41,289 nt of DNA. Origin: CAZPMO01 sp964587515 (GTDB taxonomy: Bacteria > Pseudomonadota > Alphaproteobacteria > MPNO01). Below the pieces are notes generated by a model. The model was not told where the DNA came from, searched no databases, and saw nothing but the letters and a program-made list of their open reading frames with translations. Location: the NCBI GenBank assembly GCA_964587515.1, contig CAZPMO010000021.1, positions 1-41,289 of the forward strand, read 5' to 3'. The translations under genes and the position numbers were made by a program. Below are positions 24,654 through 32,956 of this stretch, one piece after another. Each line of letters starts with the position of its first letter. Within the stretch, counting starts at the first letter, position 1.

Positions 24654-26039
24654 TCAGAGGCTTGCGATCGCCTGCTGGAGATTTACGAGGGCTGCCCTTG
24701 CGGCATCGACGGTCGCTATATTGTCGTCCGCCAGGCCGAGTGACGGGTCCGCCACTTTCCCATCGAGCAGACCCTCGAGTTCGCCCCGGATTTCCTGAAA
24801 ATGGACATCGAATTCAGCGCGATCGAAGTACGCGGCGTCGCCCCAGTCGGAAAGAGACACGAGGTCCGTCATGGCGTCGAGCTTGACGCGAACCAGCTTG
24901 TTCGGGTCGCCACCGGCATCTTGCGTCGCGATGATTATCTTCTCGGCGACTTGTCGGTACGCTTCCACGACCGTGGGAGAGGTCAACGGCTGATAATCCC
25001 AATAGCCGGTAAACGTTACCCCCGGCGGAAGATTTGCAAGCATTTGTTCGTATGCCTCGAATTCTGCCGGACTGGGCGATGATAGCTCGCGAACCGACTC
25101 GGGATCCAGCAAGGTCCGCCCGGCAAACAGGTGAGCGAATTTCTTTTCATCGGTTTCCAAGGACGCCACCGGAGGCAGATTTTCGTTGGCCGCGGTGGTT
25201 TGCGTTTCCTGGTCGGCGACCGGCGGCGGTTCATCACCGGGGGTTTTCGCCACGGAAGCCGGTATCTGATCGGCGCCGCCGTCCGAGCCATACATGGACT
25301 GAAGGACGACTGTCTGGCTGATGTCGCGCGCCAGATCCGCGCCGTCGGCGCCTTCGCCGAAGCCATGAATCATATCGAGGGCCAGGGATTCGCCTTCGCC
25401 GCCGAGAAGCAAGACTGAGATCTCGGTCTGGTATCGGTCGATCAGGTCGCGAACCGCGTCGATCTTCGCCTGAGTCTGATCGATATTTGCCTCGGCCTTG
25501 AGAGCATTTTCATAGGTCAGAAGATTGGCCTGCGCCAAATCGGGCGCGAAATCAGTCAGCAGGAGCGAAGGAAGCTCGATGTCGAACGTTTCACCGCTCG
25601 CACCGAAGCCATAGCTCTGTGTGAACGCGTTGCCCTCGCCATCACCCGCCAAGGGTTTCTCGCCGTTGAATTCTGTGCTCTTCGCGATCTCGTCGATTTC
25701 ACCCATGAGCTTGAGGAAATCGCTGTCCAGCACCGCGCGCTCGAATGCCGAAGTAATGGTGGTCGTGACCACCTTGGCGAGCGCCTTCATTTCATCGAGC
25801 GTACCATTGATTCCGACGAGTCCCGCATCGGCGACCTGCAACAGGGCGGCGGCTTCGCGCAAGCCGGTAACGTTGGATACTGGTTCAATACGACCCGCCG
25901 CCAGCGAGGCGCTTTTCGCGATCGAAACCTCATCGAGCGCCTTAACACCGATATGCCCGGGCATTTCAGCACCGCGCGCAAGCGCGGAATTCAGCGCTTT
26001 GCGCTGGATCACGCCTGTCCCGCTTAACCCGTCTATCAT
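24654..26039 (-). CDS. Flagellin D1-like protein with long C-terminal extension
   Basis: 461 aa. Residues 60-130 read like the flagellin N-terminal D1 helices: LLQVADAGLVGINGTLDEMKALA..., GEIDEIAKSTEFNGEKPLAGD (flagellins have IADTTEFNGKKLL at this place). Residues 170-208 (AQANLLTYENALKAEANIDQ, then IDAVRDLIDRYQTEI) match the flagellin C-terminal helix. The usual D0 ends are poor and the central domain is only about 40 residues. About 250 further residues follow: a Pro/Thr-rich linker near 265-290, then a helical domain (YWDYQPLTSPTVVEAYRQVA) ending in another amphipathic helix. There are no flagellar genes beside it and no clear ribosome site. Possibly a specialised filament or hook-associated protein, or a non-motile derivative. 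Confidence 0.6.
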   Translation of the reverse strand: MIDGLSGTGVIQRKALNSALARGAEMPGHIGVKALDEVSIAKSASLAAGRIEPVSNVTGLREAAALLQVADAGLVGINGTLDEMKALAKVVTTTITSAFERAVLDSDFLKLMGEIDEIAKSTEFNGEKPLAGDGEGNAFTQSYGFGASGETFDIELPSLLLTDFAPDLAQANLLTYENALKAEANIDQTQAKIDAVRDLIDRYQTEISVLLLGGEGESLALDMIHGFGEGADGADLARDISQTVVLQSMYGSDGGADQIPASVAKTPGDEPPPVADQETQTTAANENLPPVASLETDEKKFAHLFAGRTLLDPESVRELSSPSPAEFEAYEQMLANLPPGVTFTGYWDYQPLTSPTVVEAYRQVAEKIIIATQDAGGDPNKLVRVKLDAMTDLVSLSDWGDAAYFDRAEFDVHFQEIRGELEGLLDGKVADPSLGLADDNIATVDAARAALVNLQQAIASL

Positions 26040-26157
26040 GGCACGAACCCTATACGCCGGGGTTTCTCAGACCGGCGCTAAAGATGCCCGCAAACCGTTT
26101 AATTCAGTCCTTAAAAAGAGAGTTAAAATAAATGTTTTTCTAACTTGGATTGGGGCC

Positions 26158-27264
26158 CTACGCGCTTCCCCAGACCTCGTCCGCGATGCCGACAACAAGT
26201 TCGAGTTTGCGGCGCTGGTCGTCCTCTGTCAGGGCGTTGCCGTGATAGGTGCTGGCGAAGCCGCACTGGGGCGACAGGCATAATCGGTCGAGGGGCACGT
26301 AGCGCGCGGCTTCGTCGATGCGCCGTTTGATATCGTCGGGGGATTCAAGCTCCGGCGACTTGGAGGTGACCAGGCCGAGCACCACCGTCTTGCCCGGCGG
26401 CACGAATGCCAGCGGCTCGAAGCCGCCCGCCCGCGCGCTGTCATATTCCATGAAATAGGCGTCCACATCGAGGGCGGCGAACATGCGCTCGGCGACCGGG
26501 GCGTAGCCACCCTCCATCATCCAGGTGCTCTTGAAATTGCCGCGACACATATGGGTGGCGACGGTCATGCCGGCGGGGCGCTGGGCGACCGCGTCGGTCA
26601 GCGCTCTGGCGTATCGCACCAGCAACTCATCGGGATCGTCGCCGCGGGCGCTAACGGTTCCACGAAAATCCTCGTCGCACAGATAGGCGAATCCGACATC
26701 GTCGATCTGAAGATAGGTGCAGCCGATTCTGGCCAGCGCAGCGACTTCATCCCGGTAGGCCGCGACCAGGTCGGACCAGAATTCATCGAGATCGGGATAG
26801 GCGTCTTCGCTGACGGCGGCGCGGCCGCCGCGCAGGTGGACCATGCCGGGACCCGGGATGCTCAGCTTCGGGGTGCGACCCGTGACCGATTTCAGAAACG
26901 CGAAATGATCGCGCATGGTGCCGCCATGGGCGCCGATTTTGCCGGTGACATTCGCGGTCACGATCGCCGTGCCGCCGGAGAACGCCATGTTGTAGGTCTC
27001 TTCGCTGACCTCGATCCCCTCGAAACCGCAAAGGAAATCGAGATGCCAGTAATCGCGCCGGAATTCGCCGTCGGTGATCGATTGGAGACCCGCGTTTTCC
27101 TGAAGCGCGACGACGTCGCGGACATGGTGGTCCTCGATTTCGCGCAAGGCGTCGGCGGACAGATTCCCCCGCCGCCAATCCTGGCGCGCCTCGGCGAGCG
27201 CGGCGGGGCGCAGCAGACTACCGACATGGTCGGCGCGAAACGGCGGCTTGACCTGATTAACCAT
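26158..27264 (-). CDS. Cobalamin-independent methionine synthase II-like protein (MetE C-terminal family)
   Basis: 368 aa, one (beta/alpha)8 barrel equivalent to the catalytic half of MetE. DHVGSLLRP and TDGEFRR are family hallmarks. Zinc ligands can be seen as His and Cys in THMCRGN, Glu in YFMEYD and Cys in SPQCGFAS. The N-terminal folate-binding half of MetE is absent, as in the YxjG/YxjH group, so the methyl donor may not be methyltetrahydrofolate-polyglutamate. Methyl transfer to a thiol is the likely chemistry. GAGGG precedes the start. It stands alone, divergent from the globin gene. Confidence 0.88.
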   Translation of the reverse strand: MVNQVKPPFRADHVGSLLRPAALAEARQDWRRGNLSADALREIEDHHVRDVVALQENAGLQSITDGEFRRDYWHLDFLCGFEGIEVSEETYNMAFSGGTAIVTANVTGKIGAHGGTMRDHFAFLKSVTGRTPKLSIPGPGMVHLRGGRAAVSEDAYPDLDEFWSDLVAAYRDEVAALARIGCTYLQIDDVGFAYLCDEDFRGTVSARGDDPDELLVRYARALTDAVAQRPAGMTVATHMCRGNFKSTWMMEGGYAPVAERMFAALDVDAYFMEYDSARAGGFEPLAFVPPGKTVVLGLVTSKSPELESPDDIKRRIDEAARYVPLDRLCLSPQCGFASTYHGNALTEDDQRRKLELVVGIADEVWGSA

Positions 27265-27373
27265 TATTTCATTCCCTCGATCCCATAGAGACGACGGGTC
27301 GGCTTGTGTTATGTTTTGCTCCGCGCCCCATTACACCGTCACGGCGACCTCAGTATTTGAAGAGGAAACGGGT

Positions 27374-27736
27374 ATGGCAACCACAATGTTCGAGCGCTAT
27401 GGCGGTTTCGCCAGCGTAAGCCGCATCGTGTCGGCCTTTTATGGAAAGGTGCTGGATTCACCTGTGATCGCGCCGTATTTCGAGAATACCGACATGAAGA
27501 AGCAGATCGAGCACCAGACCAAGTTCATTTCTCAGCTTATGGGCGGTCCGGCGAGCTATACCGACGACGAGCTGGAGCGCAAGCACTCGCATCTCAATAT
27601 CGACAAGCAATCTTTTGACGAGATTGCCTATCTGCTGCGCGAAACCCTTGAGGATTTCGATTTCGACGACGCCGATATCGACACGATCTGCCAGGAAGTC
27701 ACCAGCCGCGCGAAACTCATCATCAAGCAGCACTGA
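27374..27736 (+). CDS. Truncated hemoglobin, group I-like
   Basis: 120 aa, the size of 2-on-2 globins. It begins with FERYGGFASVSRIVSAFYGKVLDSPVIAPYF, the usual A/B/E region (Phe-Tyr at the B-helix heme pocket). The proximal heme histidine is probably His71 in KHSHLNI. GAGGAAA lies before the ATG at 27374. Such globins bind O2, NO or CO, often for NO detoxification or sensing. The adenylate cyclase gene starts 33 bp downstream on the same strand, suggesting a shared transcript and a gas-linked signalling role (inference). Confidence 0.92.
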   Translation: MATTMFERYGGFASVSRIVSAFYGKVLDSPVIAPYFENTDMKKQIEHQTKFISQLMGGPASYTDDELERKHSHLNIDKQSFDEIAYLLRETLEDFDFDDADIDTICQEVTSRAKLIIKQH

Positions 27737-27769
27737 CGTGACGCGCCGTCGGCAAACAGGGGGTATGGG

Positions 27770-28825
27770 GTGAAGGAAGACGAGCTCTCGCTCAAACATC
27801 TCGCCCAGTCATTGAGCATGGGTGTCGCGCTGGTCGAACCCGGAAGCTGGTCGGTGGTTCTCGAAAACGCGAAGTTCTTTCAGTGGTTTCCGCCCGAACC
27901 CGAAGGCGAGGTGGAAGAAAACCTGATCTCGCGCCTGCCCGACATCAATGTGGAGCGCGCCACGCAGCGCATGGAAAACAAGCGCCCCTACGGCTTCGAA
28001 TGCGAGACCCGCGTCGGCGCGCGCACGATCCCGCTGGGCGTCGAATTAAAACCTCTCGCCGATGAAGAGCACCCGCTGGTGCTGGTCGAATGCCGCGACA
28101 TCTCCAAGCAGAAAGAGACCGAGTACATGCTCGAGACCTATTCGGAGATGTCGGAAAAAAATACCCGCGAGTTGCAGCGCGAGAAGGACCGGGTCGAGAA
28201 GCTGCTGCTGAACATCATGCCGAAATCGGTCTACGAAGAAATGAAGGATTTCGGCTCGACCACGCCACAGCGCTTCGACTCCGCATCGGTGATGATGCTC
28301 GATTTCGTGGGCTTCACGGAAATGGCGATCTCGCGCGACCCGACGGCGCTGATCGCCGAGCTGAACGATATTTTCTCGGCCTTCGACCGTATCTCCGAGC
28401 TGTTCGGCTGCGAGCGCATCAAGACCATCGGGGACGCCTATATGGCGGTTTCGGGCATGCCCGAGATCACCAAGGATCACGCGCACAATATCGCCAAGGT
28501 CGCGCTCCGCATGAAACGCTATCTGCAAAAGCGCAACGCCGCGAACCCGGAAGAATGGCGCTGCCGTATCGGCATCAACACCGGACCCATCATCGGCTCG
28601 ATCGTCAGCATTCAGAAATACGTCTACGATATTTTCGGGCCGGGCGTAAATCTGGCCGCGCGGCTGGAAGCGTTGTGCGATCCCATGACGATAACGCTGT
28701 GCGAGGACACTTACGACCTGATCGCCGAAGACTTCATATTCACCGAACTGGGCGAGGTCGAGATCAAGGGTTTCGGCATCAAGCGGCTCTACACCCTCGA
28801 CGGCGAGCACCCGCGTCGAAACTGA
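27770..28825 (+). CDS. PAS-linked class III adenylate cyclase
   Basis: 351 aa from a GTG start. Residues 10-115 form a PAS-like domain ending in VLVECRDISKQKE. A signalling helix follows (about 118-150) with LLLNIMPKSVYEEMKDFG, the same wording as the linker of heme-NO-binding-associated cyclases. Residues 165-345 are the catalytic domain. Metal-binding aspartates are D178 (MLDFVGFT) and D222 (TIGDAYM). The purine-selecting pair is K218 and D287 (YVYDIFGPG), the combination that favours ATP over GTP. Transition-state residues N294 and R298 are present. It has no membrane segment, so is cytoplasmic. Product expected: cAMP. Downstream of the truncated globin gene. Confidence 0.92.
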   Translation: MKEDELSLKHLAQSLSMGVALVEPGSWSVVLENAKFFQWFPPEPEGEVEENLISRLPDINVERATQRMENKRPYGFECETRVGARTIPLGVELKPLADEEHPLVLVECRDISKQKETEYMLETYSEMSEKNTRELQREKDRVEKLLLNIMPKSVYEEMKDFGSTTPQRFDSASVMMLDFVGFTEMAISRDPTALIAELNDIFSAFDRISELFGCERIKTIGDAYMAVSGMPEITKDHAHNIAKVALRMKRYLQKRNAANPEEWRCRIGINTGPIIGSIVSIQKYVYDIFGPGVNLAARLEALCDPMTITLCEDTYDLIAEDFIFTELGEVEIKGFGIKRLYTLDGEHPRRN

Positions 28826-28910
28826 TCCGCCCCGGAAATTCCATAATTCCTCCATCTTTCCGCCGCGAATAATCGGCAACCATGGCCGCCGCAAAAACAT
28901 GGAGGCCAAG

Positions 28911-29462
28911 ATGTTGAATTTCAGGACGATCAACGAGTCGCCGGTGCCGGAGACGGGTCAAGCCGCCGAGGCGCCCTTCGTCGAGGAACGGATCAGCCAT
29001 TTACGGTCCGGCAACCCGCCACCCGCCGCCAGTGAAACTCCACGGCACGAACCGGAAAAACGTGCGGGGTCGGCGAACGACGCCGAGCTGTTCGTCGGGC
29101 GCGGCGTCGAGGTGAAAGGCAGGATCTCCTCCTGCCAGGCGCTGACGATCGAAGGCCGCGTCGAATCCGCGATCGAGTGCGACGCCCTGGAAATATTGGA
29201 AACCGGAACCGTCGCGGGTGAAGCGCGCGTCGCCCACGGCGCCATTCGGGGCTGCTTCGACGGCACGCTGGACGTCGCCGGCTGCCTCACCGTTCACGCC
29301 ACCGGCCGGGTGTCGGGAACAATCCGCTACCGCGAAATCGAAGTCGAAAGGGGCGGCGAGATCACCGGCGACCTCGCCGCCACGGAAACCGAAGCGAAAC
29401 CGGATGCGGCGCCGGACCCCGACGCCCAGGACACTCTCAAGGCGGCGGTCGATTCGATCTGA
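28911..29462 (+). CDS. Bactofilin family polymer-forming protein
   Basis: 183 aa from the ATG at 28911, preferred over the ATG at 28899 because GGAGG (28901-28905) sits between them as its ribosome site. A disordered Pro/Glu-rich N-terminus (1-55) is followed by the bactofilin right-handed beta-helix (about 60-150: VEVKGRISSCQALTIEGRVE, then GEARVAHGAIRGCFDGTLDV) with its regular 17-20-residue turns. An acidic disordered tail follows. Bactofilins form non-polar filaments scaffolding cell-envelope enzymes. No peptidoglycan hydrolase is next to it. Confidence 0.9.
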   Translation: MLNFRTINESPVPETGQAAEAPFVEERISHLRSGNPPPAASETPRHEPEKRAGSANDAELFVGRGVEVKGRISSCQALTIEGRVESAIECDALEILETGTVAGEARVAHGAIRGCFDGTLDVAGCLTVHATGRVSGTIRYREIEVERGGEITGDLAATETEAKPDAAPDPDAQDTLKAAVDSI

Positions 29463-29534
29463 TCGCGGCGGCGGCGCTTGCAAGATACACGGCGAGGCTC
29501 CAGACTGGCGCGGCCGCAGGAATGGAGTAACGCC

Positions 29535-29903
29535 ATGGCCGATTTGAAGGTGATCCATTACGACGACGTGCCGGTCGAGGAATTTCCCGGCGGCGCGAAG
29601 TACCGAACGCTGATCGCGGAGGAGAATGACGGCGCGCCGGTTCTGACCGGCATCCAGATTTCACCGCCCGGATACGCCACGCCTAATCATTCGCATCCCT
29701 ATGTGGAGATCGTCACCGTGCTGGAAGGCGAGGCCGAAGCCTGGTCGGAATCCAGCGCGGAGCCGATTCTTTTGGGTCCCGGCGGGACACTGGTGATCCC
29801 GGCCCTGCATCGCCACGGCTTTCGGGTTGTCGGCGACAAACCGCTGAAGACCTACGGGGTCCATGTTTCGCCGAGCCGCATCGTGGAGATTCACGACGAC
29901 TGA
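29535..29903 (+). CDS. Small cupin-domain protein
   Basis: 122 aa, one cupin beta-barrel. Motif 1 is NHSHPYVEIVTVLEGE (two His and Glu as metal ligands). Motif 2 is PGGTLVIPALHRHGFRV with a further His. GGAGTAA lies before the ATG at 29535. Likely metal-dependent, function unknown. It follows the bactofilin gene by 72 bp and is convergent with uvrB. Confidence 0.85.
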   Translation: MADLKVIHYDDVPVEEFPGGAKYRTLIAEENDGAPVLTGIQISPPGYATPNHSHPYVEIVTVLEGEAEAWSESSAEPILLGPGGTLVIPALHRHGFRVVGDKPLKTYGVHVSPSRIVEIHDD

Positions 29904-29928
29904 CGGGCCCGTCGCCATGATGGAAACG

Positions 29929-32070
29929 TCACGGCCCGCGCCGGGTCTTCCGCTTGCCCTTGCCGCTTTTCTTGCCTTTCTTGCGGCCCTGCTGGCGCGC
30001 CTGGGCGGCGTTGATTCGCGCTTCGAGGCGTTTCGGGCCCATGGGGATGCCGAGGTCGGAATTTTCAAGCCGCTGTATCTCGTCGCGAAGCTGCGCCGCC
30101 TCCTCGAACTCCAGATTGGCAGCCGATTCGCGCATGCGCTCCTCTAGATCGCCGATATAGGCCTTGAGGTTGTGGCCGACCAGATGCGGCGTCTCGTCAT
30201 CCAGCGTCCCGACGATATAGCGGTCCCTCTCATAGACCGTATCGAGGATGTCCGTGATACCCTTGCGTACGCTTTCGGGGGTGATGCCGTTGGCCATGTT
30301 GAAACCCTGTTGCTTCTCGCGCCGCCGATTGGTTTCACCGATCGCGTAGTCGAGCGATCCCGTCATCCTGTCGGCATAGAGGATCACCCGGCCGTCGATA
30401 TTACGCGCGGCGCGGCCGATGGTCTGAACCAGCGACGTCCGTGACCGCAGGAAGCCCTCCTTGTCGGCATCGAGGATCGCGACCAGCGCGCATTCCGGAA
30501 TATCGAGACCTTCGCGCAGAAGATTGATGCCGACCAGCACGTCGAACGAGCCGAGCCGGAGGTCGCGAATGATCTCGATGCGCTCCAGCGTATCGATGTC
30601 CGAATGCAGATAACGCACCCGGATGCCGGCCTCTTGCATGTACTCGGTAAGGTCCTCGGCCATACGCTTTGTCAGGGTGGTGACCAGCACGCGCTGTCCC
30701 TTCGCGGTACAGTCGCGGCACTCGCCCAGCAGGTCGTCGACCTGGTGTTCGACCGGCCGCACGATGCACACCGGATCGATCAATCCGGTGGGACGGATCA
30801 CCTGTTCAATGAACACGCCGCCGGTCCGTTCCATCTCCCACGGGCCGGGGGTCGCGGAGACGAACACGGTCTGGGGCCGCATCGCTTCCCACTCCTCGAA
30901 CTTCAGCGGCCGGTTGTCGACGCAGGACGGCAGGCGGAAGCCGAATTCGGACAGCGTGGTCTTGCGATTGAAATCGCCCCGATACATCCCGCCGATCTGG
31001 GGCACGGTAACATGGCTTTCATCGACGATCAGGAAGGCGTCTTCGGGCAGATATTCGAACAATGTGGGCGGCGGCTCGCCGGGCGCCCGGCCGGTCAGGA
31101 ACCGGGAATAGTTCTCGATGCCCGCGCAGTGACCCGTGGTCTCCATCATCTCGAGGTCGAAATTGGTGCGCTGCTCCAGCCGCTCGGCCTCCAGCGGCTG
31201 GTCATGCTCGCGAAAATAGGCAAGGCGCTCGACCAGTTCCGCCTTGATCTCCTTCGCGGCCTGGCGAAGCGTCGGGCGCGGCGTGACATAGTGGCTGTTG
31301 GCGTACACGGTAACGGAGTCGAGCTCGGCGGTGCGCTCGCCGGTTAACGGATCGAACTCGTGGATCGCCTCGATCTCGTCGCCGAAGAAGGACAGTCGCC
31401 AGCCCCGGTCTTCATAGTGAGCCGGAAATATTTCGACCGTATCGCCACGCACCCGGAATGCGCCTCGGGTGAACGCGGTGTCGTTGCGGCGATATTGCAG
31501 TTCGACGAAGCGCTTCAAAAGCGCGCCGATCTCCACCGTCATACCGGTCTTCAGCGGGATCGTCATCTCCGAATAGGTCTCGACCGAGCCGATGCCGTAG
31601 ATACATGAGACGCTGGCGACGATGATCACGTCACGGCGTTCCAGCAGGGCGCGTGTCGCGGAATGGCGCATGCGATCGATCTGTTCGTTAATCGACGCGT
31701 CCTTTTCGATGTAGGTATCGGTGCGCGGCACATAGGCCTCGGGCTGGTAATAGTCGTAATAGGAAACGAAATACTCGACCGAGTTGTTGGGGAAAAACTC
31801 CTTCATCTCGCCGTAAAGCTGGGCCGCCAACGTCTTATTGGGCGCGAGAATCAAAGTCGGACGTGCGATGCGCTGTATCACGTGCGCCATGGTGAAGGTC
31901 TTGCCCGAACCGGTGACGCCCAGCAGCACCTGATCGCGTTCCTCGATATTCAGCCCGGCGATGATCTCCTCGATCGCGCGTGGCTGGTCGCCCGCCGGCG
32001 TGAAGCCGGAGACCACGCTAAACGGCACGCCGCTATCGGCCGCCGGCTGTTCCGCGAGGATGGTGTTCAT
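29929..32070 (-). CDS. uvrB: Excinuclease ABC subunit B
   Basis: 713 aa from the ATG at 32070, with the frame open 29 codons further. Damage-recognition helicase-like subunit of nucleotide excision repair. Seen: Walker A GVTGSGKTFT, beta-hairpin region SYYDYYQPEAYVPRTDTYIEKD, Walker B-type FLIVDESH, motif VLVGINLLREGLDIPE with QTIGRAARN, and the C-terminal UVR motif (LEERMRESAANLEFEEAAQL) that contacts UvrC, followed by a Lys/Arg-rich tail. It stands downstream of the HepT-MntA pair, 46 bp after the hepT stop. Confidence 0.97.
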   Translation of the reverse strand: MNTILAEQPAADSGVPFSVVSGFTPAGDQPRAIEEIIAGLNIEERDQVLLGVTGSGKTFTMAHVIQRIARPTLILAPNKTLAAQLYGEMKEFFPNNSVEYFVSYYDYYQPEAYVPRTDTYIEKDASINEQIDRMRHSATRALLERRDVIIVASVSCIYGIGSVETYSEMTIPLKTGMTVEIGALLKRFVELQYRRNDTAFTRGAFRVRGDTVEIFPAHYEDRGWRLSFFGDEIEAIHEFDPLTGERTAELDSVTVYANSHYVTPRPTLRQAAKEIKAELVERLAYFREHDQPLEAERLEQRTNFDLEMMETTGHCAGIENYSRFLTGRAPGEPPPTLFEYLPEDAFLIVDESHVTVPQIGGMYRGDFNRKTTLSEFGFRLPSCVDNRPLKFEEWEAMRPQTVFVSATPGPWEMERTGGVFIEQVIRPTGLIDPVCIVRPVEHQVDDLLGECRDCTAKGQRVLVTTLTKRMAEDLTEYMQEAGIRVRYLHSDIDTLERIEIIRDLRLGSFDVLVGINLLREGLDIPECALVAILDADKEGFLRSRTSLVQTIGRAARNIDGRVILYADRMTGSLDYAIGETNRRREKQQGFNMANGITPESVRKGITDILDTVYERDRYIVGTLDDETPHLVGHNLKAYIGDLEERMRESAANLEFEEAAQLRDEIQRLENSDLGIPMGPKRLEARINAAQARQQGRKKGKKSGKGKRKTRRGP

Positions 32071-32116
32071 GGGCTCATAATATGCGTGCAGCCGCGGATT
32101 TTCCAATCGAGGCCGG

Positions 32117-32464
32117 TCAATCCGGTTGGCTCCCAAGCAACTGTTGGATTTCATCAATCAACGAGGGCAGGTCTTTCGAAAGAATGCTCCAGAGGATGTC
32201 GAGATCAACTGCCGCATAGGCGTGTATAAGCCTGTTGCGTGTTCCGGTGATATCCTGCCAAGGTATGTTCGGAGCCAACTTCCTGCCTTCGATGGAAACG
32301 CGAGACGCGGCTTCCCCGACCACCTCCACGAGGCGTGTCATCGCCAGCGCGTACAGTTCATCGGTCCCGAGATCGGCACGCGTGCGATCGCGGCTGTACT
32401 CCACCGCCTTCCGCGACGCATCAAGCATGTCGCCGAAAAGAACCTTGTCACTACGCCGTGTCAT
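32117..32464 (-). CDS. hepT: HepT-like toxin (HEPN domain, DUF86)
   Basis: 115 aa from the ATG at 32464. HEPN-domain ribonuclease-type toxin with the R-x4-H-x-Y motif in TGTRNRLIHAYAAVDLDILW. Helical throughout. The start overlaps the end of the nucleotidyltransferase gene by 14 nt. In type VII systems MntA disables HepT by adding AMP to the tyrosine of this motif, which is present. The first 11 residues of the longer frame are read-through from the upstream gene. Confidence 0.88.
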   Translation of the reverse strand: MTRRSDKVLFGDMLDASRKAVEYSRDRTRADLGTDELYALAMTRLVEVVGEAASRVSIEGRKLAPNIPWQDITGTRNRLIHAYAAVDLDILWSILSKDLPSLIDEIQQLLGSQPD

Positions 32465-32765
32465 ACAGGATCTCGGCCTCGGCCAGCACCTCCACACGAA
32501 AATGCCGGCTTAGACACGCACTCGTGTTGAGGTCCACTCGACGGCCGATAATCTCGGAGAGTTCGTCCTGCAGCGCCGCGAACGCGAAACCTGGCGTTTG
32601 CCCCGGCTCGAACGCCACCAATACATCAACGTCGCTCTCAGGACCAAAATCATCCCGGAGCACCGAACCGAACAGGGACAGTCGACGAATGTGATGCCGG
32701 CGGCAAAACGCCGCAATCACCGCGTTCGAAGTTTTAATGTGTTTAGCGATCAGCACGGTATTCAT
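32451..32765 (-). CDS. mntA: MntA-type nucleotidyltransferase antitoxin
   Basis: 104 aa from the ATG at 32765; an open frame to 32912 has no ribosome site and unlikely composition. Minimal nucleotidyltransferase with the polymerase-beta signature GS-x10-D-x-D in FGSVLRDDFGPESDVDVLV, preceded by the typical CRRHHIRRLSLFG. Pairs with the overlapping HepT toxin. Order antitoxin then toxin on the minus strand, directly upstream of uvrB. Confidence 0.9.
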   Translation of the reverse strand: MNTVLIAKHIKTSNAVIAAFCRRHHIRRLSLFGSVLRDDFGPESDVDVLVAFEPGQTPGFAFAALQDELSEIIGRRVDLNTSACLSRHFRVEVLAEAEILYDTA

Positions 32766-32956
32766 ATCGATAATATGCGCTCGACGATGGATGATTTCCA
32801 CCGTGCGGTGACTTCCCGGTCCGGGAATTGGTCGTTTGTTAATGATTCGGTCGATAATCGGGAATTGAAGCGCAATTTGCGACGGTTCCCGGTTGCGGCC
32901 GGTATCGGGCAAGCGTAGTTTGCGCCCCGAATTTTAGCCCCTCGGGAAGAAGAACC

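Noticed and set aside
26040..26157. Possible terminator between the MetE-like and flagellin-like genes
   Set aside because: The spacer is AT-rich, but I found no stable hairpin followed by a T run in the direction of transcription.
29929..32157. uvrB start at the TTG 32157
   Set aside because: The extra 29 residues overlap hepT and do not resemble the UvrB N-terminus; the ATG at 32070 is simpler.
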